Of a DNA stretch of 5,587 nt, positions 1 through 5,538 are shown piece by piece. The first letter of the stretch is position 1, and each line of letters opens with the position of its first letter. The translations under genes were made by a program, and so were the position numbers. Source of the DNA: Paracoccaceae bacterium (GTDB lineage Bacteria; Pseudomonadota; Alphaproteobacteria; Rhodobacterales; Rhodobacteraceae); NCBI GenBank assembly GCA_026997055.1, contig JALWJU010000210.1:1-5587 (forward strand), read 5' to 3'. Under the pieces are notes generated by a model. It did no database searches and was not told the DNA's origin. It saw nothing but the letters and a program-made list of their open reading frames with translations.

Positions 1-282
1 GCGGTCTTCGCAATCGAAGGAACAGGTGCCCATCCACTGATCCCAGATGTTGAGCGGCTCGTTGATGAAGAACTGCTTGCACCACATCAGGTAGCGCCAG
101 TACATCGGCTCGCCGAGGCCAAGGCTCTGGCGGATCTTCTCGCGCACTTCGGGCGGGATCGTCAGCGGCAGGTTGCCGGTGGGGTCCGAAGGCGCGAGGT
201 CGAGGATCAGGAAGATGATGAAAGAAATGAACAGAAGCACCGGGATGGCAAAGAGCAGGCGCCGGATCGTGTAATTCAGCAT
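1..282 (-). CDS. Peptide ABC transporter permease, DppB-like (N-terminal part, cut by window edge)
   Basis: This is the N-terminal 94 residues of an inner-membrane permease of the dipeptide/oligopeptide ABC importer family; the rest lies beyond the left edge. The protein opens with MLNYTIRRLLFAIPVL, the usual short positively charged start of DppB/OppB permeases, followed by a hydrophobic first membrane helix (about residues 9-29) and the family's D-x-A-P-S-D-P motif at 28-34. A conserved L-G-L-G-E-P stretch (54-59) lies in the first periplasmic loop. Where E. coli DppB has a short HGDLG-type segment, this protein has a longer Trp/Cys-rich stretch with Cys at 68, 87 and 91. The start is firm because an in-frame TGA lies five codons upstream. 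The ribosome-binding site is weak (CCGAG, 6 nt before the ATG), unlike the strong sites of its neighbours. It is the fourth gene of the operon, 83 nt after the binding-protein gene. The family is secure; the substrate is unknown. Confidence 0.9.
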   Translation of the reverse strand, partial: MLNYTIRRLLFAIPVLLFISFIIFLILDLAPSDPTGNLPLTIPPEVREKIRQSLGLGEPMYWRYLMWCKQFFINEPLNIWDQWMGTCSFDCEDR

Positions 283-318
283 GGGTGACTCGGTTCAGTT
301 CTTTCCGGGTGAGGGGGA

Positions 319-344
319 CCGCCCCGCGCGCGGGCGCGGAGCGG
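319..344 (-). other. Intercistronic GC-rich hairpin between binding-protein and permease genes
   Basis: An imperfect inverted repeat has 11-nt arms (319-329 and 334-344) that pair at 10 of 11 positions (C323 against A340 mismatches) around a 4-nt loop. It lies 21 nt after the stop of the substrate-binding protein gene and before the permease start. No T-run follows in the direction of transcription, so it is not a typical intrinsic terminator. In many ABC importer operons a hairpin here protects the upstream mRNA or lowers downstream expression, so that binding protein exceeds permease. That role is inferred. Confidence 0.5.
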
Positions 345-365
345 CATTTCGTATGCGAGCGTCGC

Positions 366-2069
366 TTACTCGGCGCGCGACCAGTCGGCGACGTTCCACA
401 TCTGGCTGTCCCAGACATTGAGCTTGACGCCCTGCAGCGAATTGGCCCGGGCCGAGACGGAGCCGCGGTGGATCAGCGGGATCATCGCGCCGTCCTGCAT
501 CAGCATGTCGTTCATCTGCTTGACGATCGCGGCGCGCTCCTCCAGCGCGGCGGTGACGGCCAGCTTTTCCACCAGCGCGTCATATTCCGGGTTGCAGTAG
601 CGCGGCATGTTGCTGCCCAGCCAGTTGTTCTCCGGGCTCGGGATTTCCGAGCACTTCCAGGAGCCCATATAGGCTTCGGGGTCGGTGCCGTCGAAGAGGT
701 TGGTGTACATCTCGATATCGGCGTAGAACTTCTGGAACGTGTCCGGGCTCGACTGGTCGCCGCCGAAGAACACGGCCGCGTCGATATTCTTGAGCTCGGT
801 TTCCACGCCGATCTGGCGCCACCAGTCCTTGACGAGCGCCTGGGTGTCCTGGCGCACGGCGTTGGTCGAGGTCTGATAGAGGATCGACAGGCGCACCCCG
901 TCCTTCTGGCGGATGCCGTCCGGGCCGGGCATCCAGCCGGCTTCGTCGAGGATCTGGTTGGCCTTGGCGATGTCCTGCACGAGGCACTCGTCATTGGCGG
1001 TGGAGACGTAGATCGCCGGCGCCGGCACCACGTTGCAGGTGGGCTTGCCGGCGGCGCCATAGCCCACCTCGGCCAGCAGGGCGCGGTCGATGGCCAGACT
1101 CAGCGCCCGGCGCACGGCCGGATCGGTGAGGAAGGGATGCGGGCCGCCCTCGAGCGTCGAGCGCTTTTCGCCCAGCGCCGGGTCGGGGTTGGTCATGTTG
1201 ACCATCAGCCGCTCGACCGCGGTGCCGAAGGCCGAGATCACCTCGCCCTTGCCGCCCTTGGCCATTTCCGCCAGCACGGTGGGATCGACCTGCAGGTTCC
1301 AGGCATAGTCGAATTCGCCCGTCTCCAGCACCGCGCGCGCCGCCGAGGCCGCGTCGCCCCCGCCCTTGAAGGTCAGGCTGGCGAAGCTGGGCTTGTCGGC
1401 GTCGCGATAGTTCGGGTTGGCCGACATGGAGATGGCGTCGTTGGCCTTGAATTCATCGACCACGAAGGGGCCGGTGCCGATCGGGCCGAAATTCTGCTCG
1501 GTGCAGTTGGGGGCATTGGCGCCCACGCAGTCCTTGAACTGCGCCTGCTGCAGGATCGGCATGGTCGAGCCGACGAAGGCGGAGTAGGGGAAGGGCTTGG
1601 GCTTGTCGAAGGTGATCTTGATGGTGCGCTCGTCCAGCGCCTCGACATTGCTGATATCGGCAAAGCCGGCCAGCTGCTGGCAGCCGCCGCTTTCGTCCAT
1701 GCAGTAATTGGCGGTGAACACCACGTCGGCGGAGGTGACGGGCGTGCCGTCGGACCAGACCAGGCCTTCCTTCAGCTTCCAGGTGATCGAGGTCAGGTCC
1801 TCGCTGACGCCGCCGTTTTCCACGGTCGGGATCGACTCGGCGAGCCAGGGGACCATGTTGCCGTTTTCGTCGTAGCGCGCCAGCGGCTCGAGCACCAGGG
1901 CGGAGGCGTCGATATCCTTGTTGCCGCCGGAAAGATACGGGTTCAGGATCGAGGCGGCCTGCCAGTACAGGATGTTCAGGTGGCCGCTGTCGCCACGGCC
2001 GGCCTGGGCCGCCATGGGGGCAAGCGCCAGTGCGGCGGCGGCGCCCAGAAGTGTTGCTTTGAGTTTCAT
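366..2069 (-). CDS. Periplasmic substrate-binding protein of a peptide-type ABC importer (SBP family 5)
   Basis: This is a complete 567-residue extracytoplasmic solute-binding protein of the DppA/OppA class (family 5), which delivers peptides or similar solutes to the membrane permeases. The first 23 residues form a Sec signal peptide: MKLK, a run rich in Ala and Leu, then AQA with predicted cleavage before Gly24. Family marks include the L-V-L-E-P-L-A-R-Y-D segment near 58-67, G-x-V-W-S-D-G-T-P at 102-110, G-T-G-P-F at 198-202, and D-P-A-V-R-R-A-L-S-L-A-I-D-R at 316-329. Length is in the usual range for the family. The start has a GGGAG site exactly 6 nt upstream. There are eight cysteines (123, 130, 181, 189, 345, 362, 473, 492) in four close pairs, consistent with periplasmic disulfides. 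It lies 50 nt after the DppF-like ATPase gene and 83 nt before the permease gene. It resembles DppA/OppA proteins, but the ligand cannot be read from sequence, so no symbol is given. Confidence 0.95.
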   Translation of the reverse strand: MKLKATLLGAAAALALAPMAAQAGRGDSGHLNILYWQAASILNPYLSGGNKDIDASALVLEPLARYDENGNMVPWLAESIPTVENGGVSEDLTSITWKLKEGLVWSDGTPVTSADVVFTANYCMDESGGCQQLAGFADISNVEALDERTIKITFDKPKPFPYSAFVGSTMPILQQAQFKDCVGANAPNCTEQNFGPIGTGPFVVDEFKANDAISMSANPNYRDADKPSFASLTFKGGGDAASAARAVLETGEFDYAWNLQVDPTVLAEMAKGGKGEVISAFGTAVERLMVNMTNPDPALGEKRSTLEGGPHPFLTDPAVRRALSLAIDRALLAEVGYGAAGKPTCNVVPAPAIYVSTANDECLVQDIAKANQILDEAGWMPGPDGIRQKDGVRLSILYQTSTNAVRQDTQALVKDWWRQIGVETELKNIDAAVFFGGDQSSPDTFQKFYADIEMYTNLFDGTDPEAYMGSWKCSEIPSPENNWLGSNMPRYCNPEYDALVEKLAVTAALEERAAIVKQMNDMLMQDGAMIPLIHRGSVSARANSLQGVKLNVWDSQMWNVADWSRAE

Positions 2070-2075
2070 GTCGGT

Positions 2076-2080
2076 CTCCC
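2076..2080 (-). promoter_or_regulatory. Ribosome-binding site of the substrate-binding protein gene
   Basis: GGGAG on the minus strand, 6 nt before the ATG at 2069. It supports internal translation initiation for the binding protein independent of the upstream ATPase gene. Confidence 0.75.
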
Positions 2081-2102
2081 TTGATTGTTGCTCTCAGGCC
2101 TC

Positions 2103-2115
2103 GGCGGACGCCGCC
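2103..2115 (-). other. Short GC hairpin after the DppF-like gene
   Basis: A 5-bp perfect stem (2103-2107 with 2111-2115) around a 3-nt loop lies just after the stop codon of the second ATPase gene. No T-run follows, and the next gene starts 34 nt further on. A stem this small could be chance in GC-rich DNA; if real, it is an intercistronic hairpin rather than a terminator. Confidence 0.25.
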
Positions 2116-2119
2116 CGGA

Positions 2120-3160
2120 TCAGGCGGCGGTCTCGTTTTCGTTTTCGTTTTCGGTCTTGTTTTCGGCGGATTGGCCATAGCGATGACAGGCGACGAAGCG
2201 GCCCGGCTGCACCTCGCGAAATTCCGGGTCTTCGCGCTGGCAGATATCCATGACCGCCGGGCAGCGGGTGCAGAAATTGCAGCCCGCGGGCGGATTGGCG
2301 GGGCTGGGCACGTCGCCCTTGAGGATGATGCGGTCTTCGATGGTCAGGTCCGGGTCCGGCTCGGGCACCGCCGACAGAAGCGCCCGGGTATAGGGGTGCA
2401 GGGGCTCGCCGTAGAGCGCCTCTTCGGGGGCCAGTTCCACCACCTTGCCCAGATACATCACCGCCACCCGGTCGGCGATGTGGCGGACCATGGAAAGGTC
2501 GTGGCTGATGAAGAGATAGGTGAGGCCGAATTCCTTCTGCAGGTCTTCGAGCAGGTTCACCACCTGGGCCTGGATCGAAACGTCGAGCGCGGCGATGGGC
2601 TCGTCGCAGACGATGAACTTGGGATTGAGCGCGAGTGCGCGGGCGATGCCGATGCGCTGGCGCTGGCCGCCGGAAAATTCGTGCGGGTAGCGGTCCGAGA
2701 AGCTGCGGTTGAGCCCCACCGCGTCCATCAGCTCGTGCACCCGCGCCTTGCGCTCGGCGCGGCTCATGGAAGTGTGCTCCAGAAGCGGCTCGCCGATGAT
2801 CCCCTCCACGGTGAGGCGCGGATTGAGGCTCGCCTGCGGGTCCTGAAACACCATCTGCATGGTGGGCCTGAGCTTGCGCAGGGCCGATTGCGGCAGGTCG
2901 CCGATTTCCTGCCCGTCGATCTGGATCGAGCCGGCGGTGATGTCGTAAAGGCGCAGGATCGCCCGCCCGCAGGTGGACTTGCCGCAGCCGGATTCGCCCA
3001 CGAGGCCGAGGGTCTCGCCCTCGTAGATGTCGAAGCTCACGTCATCCACCGCCTTCACGTCGCCCACATGGCGGCGGAAGATCCCGGCATGGATCGGGAA
3101 ATACATCTTCAGCCCGCTGACCCGGATCAGGGTCCTTGCCTTCGTGGTGAGATCAAACAT
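2120..3160 (-). CDS. Peptide ABC importer ATP-binding protein, DppF-like
   Basis: This is the second of two cytoplasmic ATPases that power the importer; it is 346 residues long from the start chosen. In order it shows Walker A GESGCGKST (55-63), Q-loop Q106 in VFQDP, signature FSGGQ (162-166), Walker B FIVCDEP (182-188) with catalytic E187, D-loop ALD (191-193) and H-loop H220. The C-terminal oligopeptide-type domain carries Cys294, 300, 307 and 325, with an extra Cys297. Family members with this domain have been reported to bind a 4Fe-4S cluster. The N-terminal Y-F-P-I-H-A-G-I-F and Walker A G-C-G-K-S-T favour the DppF rather than the DppD subtype. A longer frame opens at 3217, but the ATG at 3160 has GGAGG exactly 6 nt upstream and the family N-terminus begins there. 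It overlaps the upstream ATPase stop by 8 nt (ATGTTTGA), which suggests translational coupling. The C-terminus ends in a low-complexity Asn-Glu repeat. Confidence 0.95.
   Translation of the reverse strand: MFDLTTKARTLIRVSGLKMYFPIHAGIFRRHVGDVKAVDDVSFDIYEGETLGLVGESGCGKSTCGRAILRLYDITAGSIQIDGQEIGDLPQSALRKLRPTMQMVFQDPQASLNPRLTVEGIIGEPLLEHTSMSRAERKARVHELMDAVGLNRSFSDRYPHEFSGGQRQRIGIARALALNPKFIVCDEPIAALDVSIQAQVVNLLEDLQKEFGLTYLFISHDLSMVRHIADRVAVMYLGKVVELAPEEALYGEPLHPYTRALLSAVPEPDPDLTIEDRIILKGDVPSPANPPAGCNFCTRCPAVMDICQREDPEFREVQPGRFVACHRYGQSAENKTENENENETAA
2135..2164. repeat. Hexanucleotide microsatellite (GTTTTC) in the DppF-like 3' end
   Basis: Three perfect tandem copies of GTTTTC occupy 2135-2152 on the plus strand, and a fourth copy lies at 2159-2164 after a 6-nt interruption. 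On the coding strand this encodes the K-T-E-N-E-N-E-N-E tail of the DppF-like ATPase, near residues 335-343. The unit is six bases, so gain or loss of copies keeps the reading frame and would change only tail length. Confidence 0.8.
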
Positions 3161-4187
3161 GCGCGCCCTCCGGCTCCGCGCCGGTGCCGCTTCCGGCTCC
3201 CGTATCGGCATCGGCAAGGTGGCAGGCGACCCTGTGGCGCGCGCCCACTTCGCGAAGCGCCGGGTTCTCGCGCCCGCAGATCTCCACCGCCACCGCGCAG
3301 CGGTCGCGAAACGGGCAGGCCTTGGGCGCCGCGCCCAGGATCGGCGGCTGGCCCTCGATCACCTCGAGCCGCTCGGCGCGCTTGCCGCGCACATGCGGGA
3401 TGGTCTCGAGCAGGGCGCGGGTATAGGGGTGGCGCGGGCTCTTGAACAGGGCGCGCACGGGCGCTTCCTCGACCACCTGGCCGCCATACATCACCATTAC
3501 CCGGTCGGCGATGCCGGCGATCACGCCCAGATCGTGGGTGATCCAGATGATCGCCATGCCGAGCTTCTGGCGAAGCTCCCTGACCAGCTCCAGTATCTGC
3601 GCCTGGATGGTCACGTCGAGCGCCGTGGTGGGCTCGTCGGCGATCAGCACTTCCGGGTCGCACGCGAGCGCGATGGCGATCATCACCCGCTGGCGCATCC
3701 CGCCGGAAAACTGATGCGGATAATCCCTGAGCCGGCGCGCCGCGTCGGGGATGCCCACGAGCTCCAGAAGCTCGGCCGCGCGCCTGTCGGCCTCGCGCCT
3801 GTTCATCCCCATGTGGCGCATCAGGGGCTCGCGCAGCTGGAAGCCCACGGTAAAGACCGGGTTGAGGCTGGTCATCGGGTCCTGAAACACGAATCCGATC
3901 CGCGCGCCGCGAATGTCGCGCAGGGTGTCGTCATCGACCTCGAGCAGGTCCATCCCGTCAAACAGCACCTGGCCCGAGCGGATCTCGGCGGGCGGCGAGG
4001 GGATCAGGCGGATCAGCGACATCATGGTGACCGACTTGCCCGAACCGCTTTCGCCCACCACGCCCAGAAGCTCGCCCTTCTCAAGGTCGAAGCTCACCCG
4101 GTTGACCGCGTGAACCTCGCCCGTGCGGGTCCTGAAAACTGTATTGAGGTTCCGGACATCCAGAACCTTCGGCGCCCCGTCGGGCAT
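3153..4187 (-). CDS. Peptide ABC importer ATP-binding protein, DppD-like
   Basis: This is the first gene of the importer operon, a 344-residue cytoplasmic ATPase that pairs with the DppF-like subunit. It shows Walker A GESGSGKSV (45-53), Q-loop Q102 in VFQDPMTSLNP, signature FSGGM (160-164), Walker B VLIADEP (180-186) with E185, D-loop ALD (189-191) and H-loop H218 in WITHDLGV. The C-terminal oligopeptide domain has Cys291, 297, 304 and 322, the same spacing (x5, x6, x17) as in the partner ATPase; this domain is reported to hold a 4Fe-4S cluster in relatives. The GESGSGKSV form and the MTSLNP segment favour the DppD/OppD subtype. Two in-frame ATGs lie six bases apart. The one at 4193 directly abuts the GGGAG site, whereas the one at 4187 has it 6 nt upstream, so 4187 is preferred. 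The last 20 residues are a low-complexity Gly-rich tail that differs from the core in character. Confidence 0.95.
   Translation of the reverse strand: MPDGAPKVLDVRNLNTVFRTRTGEVHAVNRVSFDLEKGELLGVVGESGSGKSVTMMSLIRLIPSPPAEIRSGQVLFDGMDLLEVDDDTLRDIRGARIGFVFQDPMTSLNPVFTVGFQLREPLMRHMGMNRREADRRAAELLELVGIPDAARRLRDYPHQFSGGMRQRVMIAIALACDPEVLIADEPTTALDVTIQAQILELVRELRQKLGMAIIWITHDLGVIAGIADRVMVMYGGQVVEEAPVRALFKSPRHPYTRALLETIPHVRGKRAERLEVIEGQPPILGAAPKACPFRDRCAVAVEICGRENPALREVGARHRVACHLADADTGAGSGTGAEPEGAHV
3167..3171 (-). promoter_or_regulatory. Ribosome-binding site deciding the DppF-like start
   Basis: GGAGG on the minus strand, 6 nt before the ATG at 3160 and inside the last codons of the DppD-like gene. 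It selects 3160 over the longer in-frame start at 3217, and it allows terminating ribosomes to reinitiate. Confidence 0.8.
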
Positions 4188-4193
4188 AGGCAT

Positions 4194-4198
4194 CTCCC
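4194..4198 (-). promoter_or_regulatory. Ribosome-binding site deciding the DppD-like start
   Basis: GGGAG on the minus strand. It has zero spacing to the ATG at 4193 but 6 nt spacing to the ATG at 4187, matching the spacing of every other complete gene here. This favours 4187 as the true start. Confidence 0.7.
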
Positions 4199-4237
4199 AG
4201 TCGCAAGCAGGCAGTCTGACGCCGCCATCATCAGGAA

Positions 4238-4266
4238 ATTGTTAGCAGGATTCGCCGGCCGGGCAA
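4238..4266 (-). promoter_or_regulatory. Candidate sigma-70-type promoter of the transporter operon
   Basis: On the minus strand TTGCCC (4261-4266, -35) is separated by 17 bp from AACAAT (4238-4243, -10, four of six consensus bases including A2 and T6). Transcription would start near 4231, giving a leader of roughly 44 nt before the DppD-like start. The AT-rich patch around the -10 stands out in an otherwise GC-rich spacer. The match is moderate and unproven. Confidence 0.4.
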
Positions 4267-4300
4267 TAGCTAAGTCAGGCGGGGCGGCAGATTCCGCGCT

Positions 4301-4323
4301 CCGGCAGCGCCGGGAAATCCCGG
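4301..4323. promoter_or_regulatory. Overlapping inverted repeats in the divergent spacer (candidate operator)
   Basis: Two small inverted repeats overlap between the two candidate promoters. One has a 5-bp stem (4301-4305 with 4309-4313). The other is CCGGGAAATCCCGG at 4310-4323, 6-bp arms around two bases, and it ends directly before the plus-strand -35. The position suits a regulator that controls both directions, but short GC palindromes are common in such DNA, so this is only a candidate. Confidence 0.3.
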
Positions 4324-4325
4324 GC

Positions 4326-4354
4326 TTGACCTTTGCCCGCCTCGCGCACAGGCT
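4326..4354 (+). promoter_or_regulatory. Candidate promoter of the argE-like gene
   Basis: TTGACC (4326-4331) is a good -35 in the form often seen in alphaproteobacteria. At 17 bp spacing lies CAGGCT (4349-4354), a poor -10 that keeps only A2 and T6. Transcription would begin around 4361, just ahead of the ribosome-binding site at 4364. The -35 is convincing; the -10 is weak, as is common in GC-rich members of this group. Confidence 0.35.
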
Positions 4355-4363
4355 CCGGGCAAC

Positions 4364-4368
4364 GGGAG
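4364..4368 (+). promoter_or_regulatory. Ribosome-binding site deciding the argE-like start
   Basis: GGGAG lies 6 nt before the ATG at 4375. The longer frame opening with TTG at 4333 has no such site and would place its first 14 residues over this element, so 4375 is preferred. Confidence 0.8.
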
Positions 4369-4374
4369 AGAAAC

Positions 4375-5538
4375 ATGGCACAGGATCTGAGCGCGCGGGA
4401 AATTCTTGAACATCTGGTCGCCTTTCCCACGGTCAGCCGCGAATCGAATCTGGCGATCGTGGACTGGATCGAGGAATATCTGGCCGGCTTCGGGGTGAAG
4501 GCGCATCGCGTCTATAACGAGGACGGCACCAAGGCCAATCTCTACGCCAATGTCGGCCCGGAGGTCGAGGGCGGGGTGATTCTCTCGGGCCATACCGACG
4601 TGGTGCCGGTGGACGGGCAGGACTGGGACACCGACCCCTTTACGCTGGTCGAGAAGGATGGCCGCCTCTACGGGCGCGGCACCTGCGACATGAAGGGCTT
4701 CGACGCGCTGGCGCTGGCGGCGGTGCCGCTGGCGCTCGAAGGCGGCATCAAGCGGCCGCTGCAGATCGCGCTGAGCTACGACGAGGAGGTGGGCTGCCTC
4801 GGCGCGCCGGCGATGATCGAGGAAATGGCCCGGCGCCTGCCGCGCGCAGCCGCCGCGATCATCGGCGAGCCGTCGATGATGAAGGTGGTCACGGGCCACA
4901 AGGGCGCCCATTCGGTCAGGACCCGGCTGCGCGGCTTCGAGGTGCATTCCTCCCAGCCGCACCGCGGCGTCAGCGCGGTGATGGAGGCGGCGAAGCTGAT
5001 CGACTGGGCCAACCGGGTCAATGCCGAAAACGCCGCCGCCACGCCCGGCCCGCTGGCGGCGATGTTCGAGCCGCCTTATACCACCGCCCATGTGGGCACC
5101 GTGCACGGGGGCACGGCCGACAACATCACCGCGCGCGACTGCCGCTTCACCATGGGTTTCCGGGTGGTTCCGGGCGAGGATGCGCGGGCCTGGACGGAGC
5201 GTTATCTGGAGAAGGTGCGCGAGGTCGAGGCGGGGATGCGGGCGGTGGCGCCCTCGGCCTTCATCGAGGTCGAGCCCAGCGCCGGGGTGCCCGGGCTTGC
5301 GCCCGAGGAGGAGGGCGCGGCCGAGGCGCTGGCGCGCCGCCTGACCGGGGATAACGGCGTGCATGTGGTCAGCTACGGCACCGAGGCAGGCCAGTTCCAG
5401 CGCGCGGGCTATTCGGCGGTGATCTGCGGGCCGGGCAATATCGACCAGGCGCATCAGGCCAACGAATATATCGAGATCGGCCAGTTCGAGGCCGGCTGGG
5501 CCTTCATGGAGCGGCTGGTGGAGAGCCTCGCGGAGTGA
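4375..5538 (+). CDS. argE: Acetylornithine deacetylase-type M20 metallopeptidase (ArgE family)
   Basis: This is a complete 387-residue cytoplasmic di-zinc hydrolase of family M20. ArgE enzymes cleave N2-acetyl-L-ornithine to L-ornithine and acetate in arginine synthesis. The metal-binding and catalytic set is intact: S-G-H-T-D-V-V-P with H73 and D75, R-G-T-C-D-M-K-G with bridging D105, Y-D-E-E-V-G with general base E137 and ligand E138, I-I-G-E-P-S with E165, and A-H-Q-A-N-E-Y with H360. A lid/dimerisation domain spans about 175-290 and includes the conserved G-F-E-V-H-S-S-Q-P-H-R-G-V segment. Length and the R-G-T-C-D-M-K-G-F motif fit ArgE better than DapE or succinyl-diaminopimelate-type relatives. 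The gene is divergent from a peptide importer operon rather than among arginine genes, so a catabolic role on an imported N-acylated amino acid or dipeptide is a real alternative. The last six codons form one arm of the inverted repeat at the window's end. Confidence 0.88.
   Translation: MAQDLSAREILEHLVAFPTVSRESNLAIVDWIEEYLAGFGVKAHRVYNEDGTKANLYANVGPEVEGGVILSGHTDVVPVDGQDWDTDPFTLVEKDGRLYGRGTCDMKGFDALALAAVPLALEGGIKRPLQIALSYDEEVGCLGAPAMIEEMARRLPRAAAAIIGEPSMMKVVTGHKGAHSVRTRLRGFEVHSSQPHRGVSAVMEAAKLIDWANRVNAENAAATPGPLAAMFEPPYTTAHVGTVHGGTADNITARDCRFTMGFRVVPGEDARAWTERYLEKVREVEAGMRAVAPSAFIEVEPSAGVPGLAPEEEGAAEALARRLTGDNGVHVVSYGTEAGQFQRAGYSAVICGPGNIDQAHQANEYIEIGQFEAGWAFMERLVESLAE

Noticed and set aside
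285..2084. A 599-codon open frame on the plus strand across the binding-protein gene
   Set aside because: It is fully antisense to a clearly recognisable gene. Its translation is rich in Gly, Ala, His, Asp and Arg with no recognised domain, typical of shadow frames in GC-rich DNA.
3161..3217. N-terminal extension of the DppF-like ATPase by 19 residues
   Set aside because: It overlaps the tail of the upstream gene, is low complexity, and the internal ATG at 3160 has an ideal GGAGG site.
4255..4262. Perfect 8-bp palindrome CCGGCCGG between the -10 and -35 of the transporter promoter
   Set aside because: Such a short G/C-only palindrome is expected by chance in this composition; it is too weak to call as an operator.
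2081..4409. Two long plus-strand open frames antisense to the ATPase genes
   Set aside because: Both lie opposite ATPases with intact motifs, and their translations show no family signature.
4270..5454. A 394-codon minus-strand open frame opposite the argE-like gene
   Set aside because: It is antisense to an M20 enzyme with a complete catalytic set and has a low-complexity Ala/Arg/His/Gly composition.
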